From JAAURS01 sp044923475 (GTDB lineage Bacteria > Cyanobacteriota > Cyanobacteriia > Thermosynechococcales > Thermosynechococcaceae): 64,000 bases of DNA. Every line of letters starts with the position of its first letter. Position 1 is the first letter of the stretch. Under the pieces are notes generated by a model. The model ran no database searches. It was not told the origin of the DNA and worked only from the letters and a program-made list of their open reading frames with translations. Both the position numbers and the translations under genes were made by a program. Where the stretch lies: contig NZ_CP137338.1 in assembly GCF_044923475.1 (NCBI RefSeq), positions 4,588,001 through 4,652,000 on the forward strand, in the 5' to 3' direction. Below, piece after piece: positions 24,707 through 32,643 of this stretch.

Positions 24707-24847
24707 GGTCAGGCCATCCCCCAAGTAGACGACACCCAAATCGACCTCAGCCTTACGGCCTTTATCCCCTTAGACTACATCCCCGACCTCGACCAAAAGA
24801 TGAGTGCTTACCGTGCGGTAGCTTCTGCTAATTCCAAGCGCCTATGA
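24707..24847 (+). pseudogene. Fragment of transcription-repair coupling factor (mfd) C-terminal region
   Basis: A 46-codon stretch without ATG reads GQAIPQVDDTQIDLSLTAFI and PLDYIPDLDQKMSAYRAVAS followed by ANSKRL-stop. This matches the part of Mfd just after the helicase domains; in Escherichia coli the corresponding segment contains LLPDDFIPDVNTRLSFYKRIAS as I remember it. Nothing of Mfd is recognisable before or after it, and a TGA lies directly upstream in frame. It is a stray piece left by recombination; an intact mfd is expected elsewhere. Confidence 0.7.
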
Positions 24848-25116
24848 TGGAAGAAATGCGATAGCTGCACCAAGAGTGCGCTCCTTGAACCATGCAAACC
24901 GCAGCAGTCAAACCGCAATACACTCCGGCTGAATACCTGGCCTTAGAAGATCGGGCCGAATTTAGAAGCGAATATCATGATGGCGAAATCATCCCGATGG
25001 CAGGCGGCTCCTTTCCCCAAAGCGAAATTGTCACTAACCTTTGTAGCATCAAGTCTGCTTTACAAAGCAAAGGCTATCGGCTTTATTCCAGCGATGTTCG
25101 CGTATGGATTTGTGAA

Positions 25117-26343
25117 TTACCCGACGTTCACCTGAGTACAGGTAGAACGCGGGCTTCCCAGCTCAACCGCAACAGCCTCGACAGTAGTGGATTTGCGTCC
25201 ATACCGCTTTGGTCTTACATCGCGTCCTTGGGCAGTAGCGCTGATTCCCAACGCCAAGATCCGTAAGCCTTCATTTCTGATATTGATGGCTGCATTCACA
25301 TCTCGGTCATGACGCTCATGACAATAAGGGCATTCAAACGACCGAACAGACAAATCCATCTTTGGAACTGGCAGCAACGTCAAATGACACAAGTGTGACG
25401 ATGGGAAAAATCGCCCAATCTCTAGGTAGATTTTTCCGTCAAATTCAGCCTTGTATTTGAGCATGGTACAAAATGTCGCCCAACCTGCATCGCTGATTGC
25501 TTTAGCAAGATTGTGATTTTGGACCATATTTTTGACTGCCAGGTTTTCTACAACAATAACTTGGTTCTCGTTCACTGTCTTACGGGACAGCTTGTGTAGA
25601 AAATCAGCGCGCACTCTCGCAATTTTAGAATGCACTTTTGCCACTGCAAGTTTTGCTTTGCGCCGCTTGTTCGTGGTTTTATCCTTTTTACGGGATAGTT
25701 TGCGCTGTTTACGTTTTAAGTTGCGCTCATGTTTTTGCAGATGCCTGGGATTCTGATATTTTGAGCCGTCTGATGTGACAGCAAAATCAATTAACCCCAA
25801 ATCAATCCCAATCGCCTTCCCTTCACTACTGGGTTCTGGCTTTTCAATGCCATCCTCAACCAATAGAGAAGCGTAATAGCGACCATCTGGCATTCTGGAT
25901 ATCGTCACCGTTCTCAGCTTCCCGGAAACATCGCGATGCACCTTAGCCTTTACAGTCCCTAGATTTCCAGGAAACTTAATTTCAGTTTGGCTGAGCACTT
26001 TGACATTTGCGGGATATTGCAGGGATTGACGATCAAACTTACTTTTGAAGGTTGGGTATTGGGCTCGACCATCAAAGAAGTTGATGAATGCCTGAGACAA
26101 ATTCAAAACGGATTGCTGAAGACATTGAGAATAACAAGTTTTCAACCAATCATGCTCAGCCTTCCACAACGGAATTTGTTTCTTCATGTCAAAGGCAGAA
26201 ACCCCTTTCCCCGTCTCTTTATAGGTCAAGGATATGACTGCAAGAGACTGGTTCCAGACCCAACGAACACACCCAAAGGCTTGAGCCAAATGAGCTTGCT
26301 GTGCATCTGTGGGATAAAGCCTGATCTTCACTGCTTTCAACAT
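25117..26343 (-). CDS. tnpB: TnpB, RNA-guided nuclease-like protein of IS200/IS605 family
   Basis: 408 residues from the ATG at 26343 (a GTG 6 bp upstream is possible). The helix-turn-helix start (LKAVKIRLYPTDAQQAHLAQ) is followed by a RuvC-like nuclease: D in GIDLGL (~181), E in VVENLAVKNM (~266) and D in HDRDVNAAINI (~348). The zinc ribbon seems damaged: the second CxxC is present (ECPYC), but the first pair is HLCHLTLLP with one Cys where family members have two. TnpB cleaves DNA guided by the omega RNA from its own right end. Its stop codon lies at or just beyond the element end. Confidence 0.88.
   Translation of the reverse strand: MLKAVKIRLYPTDAQQAHLAQAFGCVRWVWNQSLAVISLTYKETGKGVSAFDMKKQIPLWKAEHDWLKTCYSQCLQQSVLNLSQAFINFFDGRAQYPTFKSKFDRQSLQYPANVKVLSQTEIKFPGNLGTVKAKVHRDVSGKLRTVTISRMPDGRYYASLLVEDGIEKPEPSSEGKAIGIDLGLIDFAVTSDGSKYQNPRHLQKHERNLKRKQRKLSRKKDKTTNKRRKAKLAVAKVHSKIARVRADFLHKLSRKTVNENQVIVVENLAVKNMVQNHNLAKAISDAGWATFCTMLKYKAEFDGKIYLEIGRFFPSSHLCHLTLLPVPKMDLSVRSFECPYCHERHDRDVNAAINIRNEGLRILALGISATAQGRDVRPKRYGRKSTTVEAVAVELGSPRSTCTQVNVG
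25122..25163 (-). repeat. Right end of the tnpB element and likely omega RNA 3' region
   Basis: About 42 bp containing CCTGAGTACAGGTAG, a short dyad. It is repeated in the same orientation at 26490-26532. In tnpB elements the guide scaffold is encoded here, overlapping the tnpB 3' end, with the guide running into flanking DNA, here the Uma2 gene. Confidence 0.55.
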
Positions 26344-26489
26344 ATTCACATATTATCACACTCATTAAATTGCGATAATATAAAAATAAGTGATTTTGCG
26401 AGACATTATTTGTTCGTCTCGGCACTGTTACCTTCTCTCGCCTCCGGCATTGCTCAGGCAACGTACCTCGACTCACGCGTCTCTCATCC

Positions 26490-26532
26490 CGTCGCTCGCC
26501 TGGATACAGGTAGAGCGCGGGGCTTCCCGCCT
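26490..26532 (-). repeat. Second copy of the tnpB-element end, same orientation
   Basis: Contains CCTGGATACAGGTAG and is about 80 percent identical by eye to 25122-25163. It lies at the far (tnpB upstream) side, about 8 bp before the Uma2 reading resumes. It is either a remnant of an older insertion at the same site or an end left by imprecise excision. The ~95 bp between it and the tnpB promoter region is not recognised. Confidence 0.65.
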
Positions 26533-26690
26533 ACAAGCTAAATATTGTAAGTTTACTTATCCTGACATGATGGTTATTCAGGGTCAACCTGTCTCTTATG
26601 AAAATAGAACCGATACTCTTATTAACCCACGGCTTATTTTTGAGGTATTGTTTAAGTCAACTGAAGAGTATGACCAAGGCGATAAGTTTA

Positions 26691-26855
26691 ATACCAAATC
26701 TACTTGCTGTGGCTACACATCAAGATCCCCCTAAATCCCCCTTAGAAAGGGGGACTATGAGTAGATTCCCCCCTTTTTCTTGGCGTAGCCGCTCTGAAAG
26801 AGCTAGGGGGGCTAGGGGGGATCAGATGTGTAGCGTGATTTTGCAAAATTGGTAT
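26691..26855. mobile_element. 165-bp MITE-like element
   Basis: Terminal inverted repeats begin ATACCAA and share CTACACATC about 22 bp inward on both sides. The centre has the C-run/G-run inverted repeat common in cyanobacterial genomes (CCCCCTAAATCCCCC ... GGGGGCTAGGGGGG). AAGTT flanks both ends (26684-26688, 26856-26860), consistent with a target duplication, and removing the insert plus one copy restores the Uma2 codons for DKFYRS. Confidence 0.82.
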
Positions 26856-27330
26856 AAGTTCTATCGCTCCATTTCTGACTTGCAAGAATACGTTCTGATT
26901 AACCAATACGAGCTTGAGATTCAGCACTATGCCAAATCTGGCGGCGGTTTCTGGATTTATCGCGCCTATGAAGCCGCAGAGGATGCGATCGCGCTGACCT
27001 CTATCGAAACAGAAATAACCGTTGCCGATATCTACGCGGGAGTGTCCTTCAAACCTGCACTTTCGACTGCAAACAGGATAGAAAGTGAAAACAAGGGATA
27101 GGATATCGCGATCGTAACTCTGCTCTAACTGGTTCAGATTCTTGTATCGGATTGCTCTGTGCTTAGATTTTTGAGATGAATCGCGATCGCTAACGCCCGA
27201 TGCTGAAAACGCGATCGCCTTCGCCCCAGAACGGCGATCGCTTACTCTCCTGTCTGCATTTAAAGTATAGAAAGGAGGAACGAGGGCAACTATACTCAAC
27301 TTAAATCGCGCTAATAGCATCAAGGATAAT

Positions 27331-28596
27331 ATGTTTTCACTTGTTAGAAGATTGTTTCGCCAGTTAATTCATAGGTCTACGCATATCAATCATGAATCAA
27401 TCAACAAAGCTAGCATCATAATTTTAATTTTAATAGATGTCTTTGTTCTCTTTAATGTTTTTGGCGGTCTTGAAAATATTGGTCAATTAATTCTCTCCCC
27501 TCAAGAAGAATTCCCTTGCTTCTCATCTCGAGAGACCTATCAAAACTCTAAACAGAAAGGAACTTTCGACTTCGATGCAAAAACCATTGAAAATTTAATC
27601 GATACTAAAGATCGATCGTTCCCACATGTAGAGTCAGAAAGCTCTAAACGAATCGGAAAAATTTCTATCCTTTGCGAAACTGAAATTCGTTTGATTAAAG
27701 AAATTAATACTACTAACAATATCAAACTAAAAACCGAGATTAACCAAGACAGAACTGCAATCTCTAACCTAAATCAAGAAATTGAGACGCTTCGGAGACA
27801 GTACGATTCGACATTGCTCGAAAAAATTGCGGGTCAATCTCCTCAGGACTCTATCAATAAAGCGTCTGCCGATCGTGTCAAGGCTAAAATCGACGAAATA
27901 GACGCTAAAATTTCTGTTAAGAAGCAAGAAATTGTTGAAGTTCAAAAAAAGCTAGTTCGGCAGCCTTATTCTGAGGCTTATCTAAAGCTCCTCAATGACA
28001 CCACTAAATACAAGCAAGTCAAAGAAGCCTATAGTTCAGCTCGGTTTTGGTATCCCAACAAGCAGTTATTTTTACAAACTCTATTCCTGTTGCCTCTCAT
28101 TATTATCGCCTATTTCGTTAACTTGTCAGCCACGAAGAGAAATAAAGCAGTACTTGCTCTGATTAGCTGGCATCTTCTGCTCATTTTTTGTATTCCTTTA
28201 CTCGTCAAATTCTTTGAATTCATTCAATTTGGGAACCTCTTAGGCTTCGCGATCGAGCAGGTGACGATCCTTTTGGGTGGCCTGAAATTTATTGCCAATT
28301 ACCTCCTCATCCTCCTCGTTCCTCTGGCGGGCTTTGGACTGATTAAGTTTTTGCAAAAATTTGTATTTAATCCAAAAGTGCAGGCTAGGGCTAGGATTCA
28401 AAATGCTCGTTGTATTAATTGCAGCTTCAAACTAGCTAGAGGCGATGAATTTTGTCCGTCCTGTGGCTTCAACCAATTGATGGACTGTCCTAATTGCAGT
28501 CGAAAAACCTATAAGTTCACTCGCTTCTGCAAGCATTGCGGCCATAGCTTGGAACAGATCTCTAGTCTAAAAGCCGATCGACGCCAAGACGGGTAA
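27331..28596 (+). CDS. Membrane protein with coiled coil and C-terminal double zinc ribbon
   Basis: 421 residues, start ATG preceded by AAGGAT. One membrane segment near the N-terminus (ASIIILILIDVFVLFNVF, ~28-45), then a ~200-residue polar region with a strong coiled coil (LNQEIETLRRQYDSTLLEKI and AKIDEIDAKISVKKQEIVEV), then three membrane segments (~250-270, 278-300, 320-338). The last ~60 residues hold four CxxC-type knuckles: CINC, CPSC, CPNC, CKHC. The zinc ribbons probably face the cytoplasm. I do not recognise a named family. It is AT-richer than neighbouring core genes and may be horizontally acquired. Confidence 0.75.
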   Translation: MFSLVRRLFRQLIHRSTHINHESINKASIIILILIDVFVLFNVFGGLENIGQLILSPQEEFPCFSSRETYQNSKQKGTFDFDAKTIENLIDTKDRSFPHVESESSKRIGKISILCETEIRLIKEINTTNNIKLKTEINQDRTAISNLNQEIETLRRQYDSTLLEKIAGQSPQDSINKASADRVKAKIDEIDAKISVKKQEIVEVQKKLVRQPYSEAYLKLLNDTTKYKQVKEAYSSARFWYPNKQLFLQTLFLLPLIIIAYFVNLSATKRNKAVLALISWHLLLIFCIPLLVKFFEFIQFGNLLGFAIEQVTILLGGLKFIANYLLILLVPLAGFGLIKFLQKFVFNPKVQARARIQNARCINCSFKLARGDEFCPSCGFNQLMDCPNCSRKTYKFTRFCKHCGHSLEQISSLKADRRQDG

Positions 28597-28743
28597 GTAA
28601 GCACTCCTGCTGGAATAACGTTGCGTTACGTTGTATAAAAGAAAATCAATTTTTAGAAACCTCAGATTGGCCGCGCGAATTTCTCCATAGAATGAAAGTG
28701 TAAAGCGGCAGATGGCGCACTCGATCTGTATAGGAGAATGACT

Positions 28744-28881
28744 ATGACACTTCTAAAATCCTTAGTTGACAGTCTGCGATTCATCCTTGAAGGTGTGACA
28801 AAAAACTTTGCTCCCAATGAAGAGCAGTACCCAGCTACTGGAGTAGTGCCCTACACCGGAGAGCCGTACCACGCGAAGTAG
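28744..28881 (+). CDS. Small protein, 45 residues, with YPATGVVPYTG motif
   Basis: ATG at 28744 with AGGAGA about six bases upstream (TATAGGAGAATGACT). The product begins MTLLKSLVDSLRFILEGVTK, an amphipathic helix, then NFAPNEEQYPATGVVPYTGE and PYHAK. The C-terminal YPATGVxPYxG pattern recurs, as far as I remember, in small cyanobacterial proteins of unknown function, which makes this a conserved gene rather than a chance frame. A TAGAAT 55 bp upstream could be its -10 box. It is monocistronic. Confidence 0.65.
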   Translation: MTLLKSLVDSLRFILEGVTKNFAPNEEQYPATGVVPYTGEPYHAK

Positions 28882-29064
28882 TTATTCTCGGTTGTTTTTA
28901 CAAGGTTCGTCGCTCGTGGGTTTTAGGGACTCTGCCAGCGTCTGGATGTATGTCTTGCCGACCTGTCCGCCGTAGAGTTGGATCGGGCGATCGCAAAGGG
29001 CACTGCATCTCGTCAAGCGGGCGGGTAGTCTTTGGGACCCATAAAATTTTAGAAAGCTTCGCAA
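28882..29064 (-). CDS. Possible small protein, 60 residues (uncertain)
   Basis: A minus-strand frame beginning at TTG 29064 reads MRSFLKFYGSQRLPARLTRC and then SALCDRPIQLYGGQVGKTYI, QTLAESLKPTSDEPCKNNRE. The middle part looks protein-like, with two Cys and a GGQVGKTY stretch, but there is no clear ribosome-binding site and I know no homologue. It ends exactly next to the 45-residue gene on the other strand. It could be a chance frame. Confidence 0.28.
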   Translation of the reverse strand: MRSFLKFYGSQRLPARLTRCSALCDRPIQLYGGQVGKTYIQTLAESLKPTSDEPCKNNRE

Positions 29065-29138
29065 CTGTCAATGTTGAGAAGTCCAGCCTACAATAGGGTT
29101 TAGATGGACAGCACACGCGAAGGGAGTTGAAACCCGCT

Positions 29139-29495
29139 ATGACCGAAGCCACCCAAACCCAACAAAAGGGCATTCTAATGTCCGACTCCGCCCTCCAGCA
29201 CGTGCTAGAGCTACGCGCAAAACACGGTAAAGATTTGTGCTTGCGCGTTGGCGTCAGGGGCGGCGGTTGCTCTGGAATGTCCTACACGATGGACTTCGAA
29301 GATCCCAGCAACATCCAGCCTACCGATGAAATATTTGATTACGAAGGGTTCAAAGTTATCTCCGATCCCAAGAGCTTGCTGTATATTTATGGGTTGATGC
29401 TCGATTACAGCGACGCACTGATTGGCGGCGGGTTTAAGTTTACCAACCCGAATGCCGCTCAAACTTGCGGCTGCGGCACTTCGTTCTCTACGTAA
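29139..29495 (+). CDS. sufA: A-type iron-sulfur carrier (SufA/IscA family)
   Basis: 118 residues from the ATG at 29139; the frame also opens at a TTG at 29127. The conserved Cys triad of A-type carriers is present: one in GGGCSGMSY and two in TCGCGTSF at the C-terminus. The fold markers LRVGVRGGGC, DPKSLLYIYGLMLDY and GGGFKFTNPNA fit the family. It binds and delivers [2Fe-2S] or [4Fe-4S] clusters to apoproteins such as photosystem I partners. It is followed by a TPR gene 14 bp downstream, so likely an operon. Confidence 0.9.
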   Translation: MTEATQTQQKGILMSDSALQHVLELRAKHGKDLCLRVGVRGGGCSGMSYTMDFEDPSNIQPTDEIFDYEGFKVISDPKSLLYIYGLMLDYSDALIGGGFKFTNPNAAQTCGCGTSFST

Positions 29496-29509
29496 TGACT
29501 CAGTAACTC

Positions 29510-29929
29510 ATGACTACGACTACCGTTGAAGAGCTGTTCCAGCAAGGGCTCGACCGCTACAGTGCTGGCGAAGCGCCTCAGGTGCTGATTCCCGTGTTTA
29601 AGGAAGTGTGCGATCGCGCCCAGCGCAACAGCCCCGCTCTAACCTGTTTGGCTTGGCTTTACCTGTTAGACGGCAAGCCTGCCTTAGCGCTCAAAGCAGC
29701 TCAAAAGGCAGTCAAGCTGAACCCGCAAGACCCTCAAGCTCGCATTAACCTGGTTATGGCGATGCTGGATACCGCGCAGAAAGGCGTGCGGCCACACATT
29801 GAAATTATTCAGCAGCTTTTGATGGTGCCAGAGCTGCGAGAAGAAGTCGATAAAAGTTTTGCCGATGGCCTCGAGCGCAACCCTGAGTGGGCTAGCTTGC
29901 TCAAAGTCAAAGCTTGGTTAGATTCGTAG
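29510..29929 (+). CDS. Tetratricopeptide-repeat protein
   Basis: 139 residues, cytoplasmic. One clear TPR is LTCLAWLYLLDGKPALALKA followed by AQKAVKLNPQDPQARINLVM. The N-terminus (TTTVEELFQQGLDRYSAGEA) is another helical pair. The gene starts 14 bp after the SufA-like gene and ends 13 bp before the next membrane-protein gene, so the three are probably one transcript. The role may be an accessory one in Fe-S assembly, but this is inferred only from position. Confidence 0.78.
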   Translation: MTTTTVEELFQQGLDRYSAGEAPQVLIPVFKEVCDRAQRNSPALTCLAWLYLLDGKPALALKAAQKAVKLNPQDPQARINLVMAMLDTAQKGVRPHIEIIQQLLMVPELREEVDKSFADGLERNPEWASLLKVKAWLDS

Positions 29930-29942
29930 ACCGACCGCGCAA

Positions 29943-30197
29943 ATGATGCAAAAACTTTTGGACGGGTTAAATACCGTATTGGTAATCAATACCTTCGTCG
30001 TGTTGGGTAGCTTTGCTTGGCTGGCGATCGCTGTTATAGGCCGGAGCGCCGGACTGTCTCTGGGACTAGACCTGTGGTACAAACTTTGGGAACCTGTTTT
30101 TACCCCAGCACTCGGCATCCTGATGGGTGGCGCCCTGTTGAGCGGACTCATCAGTCAAATTACGAAGCGGTGGCCTCAACGGGCTAAGTCAGGCTAG
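29943..30197 (+). CDS. Small two-helix membrane protein
   Basis: 84 residues. Two hydrophobic stretches, VLVINTFVVLGSFAWLAIAV (about 12-31) and FTPALGILMGGALLSGLIS (about 53-71), are joined by a loop with GLDLWYKLWEPV, and a basic tail (TKRWPQRAKSG) follows. Conserved-looking cyanobacterial hypothetical of unknown role. It is the third gene of the cluster that starts with the SufA-like gene. The start is ATG 29943, one of two adjacent Met codons. Confidence 0.68.
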   Translation: MMQKLLDGLNTVLVINTFVVLGSFAWLAIAVIGRSAGLSLGLDLWYKLWEPVFTPALGILMGGALLSGLISQITKRWPQRAKSG

Positions 30198-30241
30198 GAA
30201 CCAAAGCGCGGTGAGGCGAGGAGCGGAGTCCTGCGAGGGGG

Positions 30242-30541
30242 CTACTTGAGGTTTAACTCATCTTCCTCATCGGCCCAGTCGTTCCAATCCTCTTCTAGGT
30301 CATCGTAGTCTTCTAAGACGGGATCGTATAGGAATGCATCTTGAGCTTCTTTAAGGCTGAGCCACTGACCCGAGTCTCTAACAGCAGCAGGAGGCGAATC
30401 GAAACGAGCGTAAAACCAAGGGGGGGAGGTTGGCTGGGTGAGCGTCGCTTTAATGCGATAGACCTCTAGGCGTGGATTGTTCCGATCTACAGGAATTTCT
30501 ATCCAAACCTGCTGGCCGATCAGATCGTTTGGGGATAGCAT
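30242..30541 (-). CDS. Conserved hypothetical acidic protein
   Basis: 99 residues starting MLSPNDLIGQQVWIEIPVDR. The first ~70 residues look like a small beta-barrel (VYRIKATLTQPTSPPWFYAR); the C-terminal 30 residues are very acidic (YDDLEEDWNDWADEEDELN). No signal peptide or membrane segment. I have no functional name. It is convergent with the cluster to its left, and its 5' gap of ~255 bp is shared with the hydrolase gene to its right. Confidence 0.65.
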   Translation of the reverse strand: MLSPNDLIGQQVWIEIPVDRNNPRLEVYRIKATLTQPTSPPWFYARFDSPPAAVRDSGQWLSLKEAQDAFLYDPVLEDYDDLEEDWNDWADEEDELNLK

Positions 30542-30797
30542 GTCAGCACCTCCTCATAATGCAGACGTTTTGTGTTGGGTTGGGCAAAGCCGATACTTCA
30601 CTTAAGCAACACTTAACTTAATCTTACTCAACTTAAGGGGACGTCTTCAAAAACCTATCAAATTTTTTAAGTTTAGGTATTTACACTAATCTTGTCACCT
30701 GCTTTATCCTGAAAAGGTACTTCTACAGAGAGATTTCCGCTATATCCCTGAGTTAGAGAATCTTTTATAGCCTTTTTAGAGCAAAACGAGAATTACT

Positions 30798-31718
30798 ATG
30801 CAGCTTGATGCCATCGCTCCTCAGATCGGTACATCGTCTTATTGGGAATGGAAGGGATGGCGCATCCACTACGTGAAGGCCGGAACGACTGGGCCAAATC
30901 TAGTCTTGATTCACGGTTTTGGGGCCTCGACAGATCACTGGCGCAAGAATATCGAGGCTTTGTCCGATCGCTATTGCGTTTGGGCGGTAGATTTGTTGGG
31001 TTTCGGGCGATCGCAGAAGCCTAAAATCGTCTACAGTGCGGACCTTTGGCGCGACCAACTGCGAGATTTTTGCGCGCAGCTGGTGCAGGCTCCAGTCTTT
31101 ATTGCTGGCAATTCCTTGGGCGGGTATGCGGCGCTGTGCTTTGCTGCGGATTGTCCGGAATGGACTCAGGGGCTCATCCTATTGAACTGCGCTGGGCCTT
31201 TTTCCGAAGATACTGCTGTCCATCGTCCAGCCTGGCAGCAGGCCGTAGGCGATTTGACTCGCAACTTATTCAAGCTGCCGGGGGTTATCGAAGTTGTCAG
31301 TTTTGTGTTGTTTATGCGGACCCGGAACCGCGATCGCATTCGCGAAATTTTGCTGAAGGTCTATAAGGACCCTACTGCCGTGACCGATCGGCTCATCGAC
31401 GATATTTATCGACCGGCTTTCGATGAAGGAGCACTGGACGTATTTGCGGCAGTTTTCAAGCAGCCCCCCGGACGCAAGCTCGACGAGCTCCTCCGGTCTT
31501 TGAAGCGCCCTCTACTGCTCCTTTGGGGCGAGGCCGATCCGTGGATGACGCCTACTAAGGCTCGGCGTTTCCAGCAGTTTTATCCCGAAGCAGCTTTGGA
31601 ATGGGTCGATGCAGGACACTGCCCGCACGACGAGCGGCCTGAGGCGGTCAATGCGGCGATCGACGATTGGATTGGGAAGACAATGGAGGGCAGTTCCGTT
31701 TCGGTCAGTTCGAATTAG
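30798..31718 (+). CDS. Alpha/beta hydrolase
   Basis: 306 residues with the canonical alpha/beta hydrolase layout: oxyanion-side HGFGASTDHW, nucleophile elbow GNSLGGY (Ser at about residue 111), acid Asp in WGEADPWMTP and His in DAGHCPHDE. It resembles the plant-type pheophytinase and cyanobacterial esterase group, where chlorophyll-derived esters are substrates; this is not certain. A cap domain lies between the elbow and the Asp. Monocistronic or first of a three-gene set with the next hydrolase (43 bp downstream) and tspO. Confidence 0.85.
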   Translation: MQLDAIAPQIGTSSYWEWKGWRIHYVKAGTTGPNLVLIHGFGASTDHWRKNIEALSDRYCVWAVDLLGFGRSQKPKIVYSADLWRDQLRDFCAQLVQAPVFIAGNSLGGYAALCFAADCPEWTQGLILLNCAGPFSEDTAVHRPAWQQAVGDLTRNLFKLPGVIEVVSFVLFMRTRNRDRIREILLKVYKDPTAVTDRLIDDIYRPAFDEGALDVFAAVFKQPPGRKLDELLRSLKRPLLLLWGEADPWMTPTKARRFQQFYPEAALEWVDAGHCPHDERPEAVNAAIDDWIGKTMEGSSVSVSSN

Positions 31719-31761
31719 GTCAAATTCTCGCTGCGTTCTTGCTTTGGAGCGCTGACCCGTT

Positions 31762-32643
31762 ATGTCTCACTGGCAAACTTGGATAATGGGGCATTGGTCT
31801 TGGCAGCGCATCCTCAGGCTGCCCCTCATCGCCTATGGCACGATCGCCCTCTATGCCTACTTCTTCGGCGATCGCCAGCTTTTCCAGCCCCAGCCTGCCA
31901 GCTACCGCGACACCCCAGACATCCTCAAACTCGCAACGCCCACCGGGGAAACGATTTCAGCACTGTATCTCACGCATCCCGCCGCCCAGTACACGCTCCT
32001 CTACAGCCACGGTAATGCCCACGATCTCGGGGATATCCGCTCTATTCTTGCAGAACTGCGCGCCCTTCAGTTCGACGTTCTGGCCTACGACTATCGCGGC
32101 TACGGGACTAGCCAGGGCAAACCCTCGGAAGCCAATGCTTACCAAGATATTCAAACTGCCTACAATTTTTTGACAGAACGGAAGCAGGTGAGGGGCGATC
32201 GCATTATCTTGTTGGGCCAGTCCATTGGCAGCGGTCCTTCGGTGTACCTCGCCACTCAGAAGCCCATTGCCGGACTGATCGTCCAAAGCGGGTTTGTCAG
32301 CGCTTTTCGGGTTGCCGTGCCCTTTCCGCTATTGCCCTTCGATAAATTTCCAAACCGCGATCGTTTGCCTCAGGTTCGCGCGCCAGTTTTAATTGTCCAT
32401 GGCACGCACGATCGGCTCATTCCTTTTTGGCACGCGAGAGAGCTTTATAAAGCAGCAAATCAGCCTAAAACTTTAATCCCCATCCAAGGTGCAGGCCATA
32501 ACGATCTCTATGAGATGGGCGATCGCCAGTATCTTGAAGCAATTCAAACCTTTGGTCGATCTCTAATTGCTCCTTTGAGTATGGGCATCGATCGTCAATG
32601 CCCCTATGCTGAGGATTGCAAATCTATGGAGGAATCGCGATGA
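31762..32643 (+). CDS. Alpha/beta hydrolase of ABHD17/BEM46-like group
   Basis: 293 residues. An N-terminal hydrophobic anchor (ILRLPLIAYGTIALYAYFFG, ~14-33) precedes the hydrolase domain: YSHGNAHDLGD, DYRGYGTSQGKPSE, nucleophile GQSIGSGPS (Ser at ~154), acid in HGTHDRLIPF and His in GAGHNDLYE. Members are membrane-anchored serine hydrolases, deacylating lipids or proteins in eukaryotes. The stop codon overlaps the tspO start, so tspO is translated from the same message. Confidence 0.84.
   Translation: MSHWQTWIMGHWSWQRILRLPLIAYGTIALYAYFFGDRQLFQPQPASYRDTPDILKLATPTGETISALYLTHPAAQYTLLYSHGNAHDLGDIRSILAELRALQFDVLAYDYRGYGTSQGKPSEANAYQDIQTAYNFLTERKQVRGDRIILLGQSIGSGPSVYLATQKPIAGLIVQSGFVSAFRVAVPFPLLPFDKFPNRDRLPQVRAPVLIVHGTHDRLIPFWHARELYKAANQPKTLIPIQGAGHNDLYEMGDRQYLEAIQTFGRSLIAPLSMGIDRQCPYAEDCKSMEESR

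Larger units (their letters stand above)
25122..26539 (-). mobile_element. IS200/IS605-type element carrying tnpB only, inserted in the Uma2 gene
   Basis: The insert separates Uma2 codons and contains a single gene, tnpB, on the minus strand; no Y1 transposase (tnpA) is present, so movement would depend on TnpA from elsewhere. The boundaries are set by where the Uma2 reading resumes and are good to about 10 bp. No target duplication is seen, as expected for this family. The tnpB 3' end overlaps the right end, the place where these elements encode the omega RNA guide. Confidence 0.8.
24892..27101 (+). pseudogene. Uma2-family endonuclease gene split by an IS and a MITE-like element
   Basis: Three pieces make one Uma2 (DUF820) protein of about 205 residues. 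Piece 1 (24892-~25122): MQTAAVKPQYTPAEYLALED, YHDGEIIPMAGGS and VRVWICELP. Piece 2 (~26540-26690): KFTYPDMMVIQGQP, LIFEVLFKSTEEYDQGDKF. Piece 3 (~26856-27101): FYRSISDLQEYVLINQYELE to ADIYAGVSF. Active-site acidic residues of the PD-(D/E)XK fold fall in YPD and FEV. The tnpB element separates pieces 1 and 2; the 165-bp element separates pieces 2 and 3. Function is destroyed. Uma2 genes are abundant in cyanobacteria and of unclear role. Confidence 0.88.

Noticed and set aside
22498..28596. Calling the decay island a prophage or integrative element
   Set aside because: No integrase, attachment repeats, structural or replication genes were found; it is a patchwork of broken genes and small elements.
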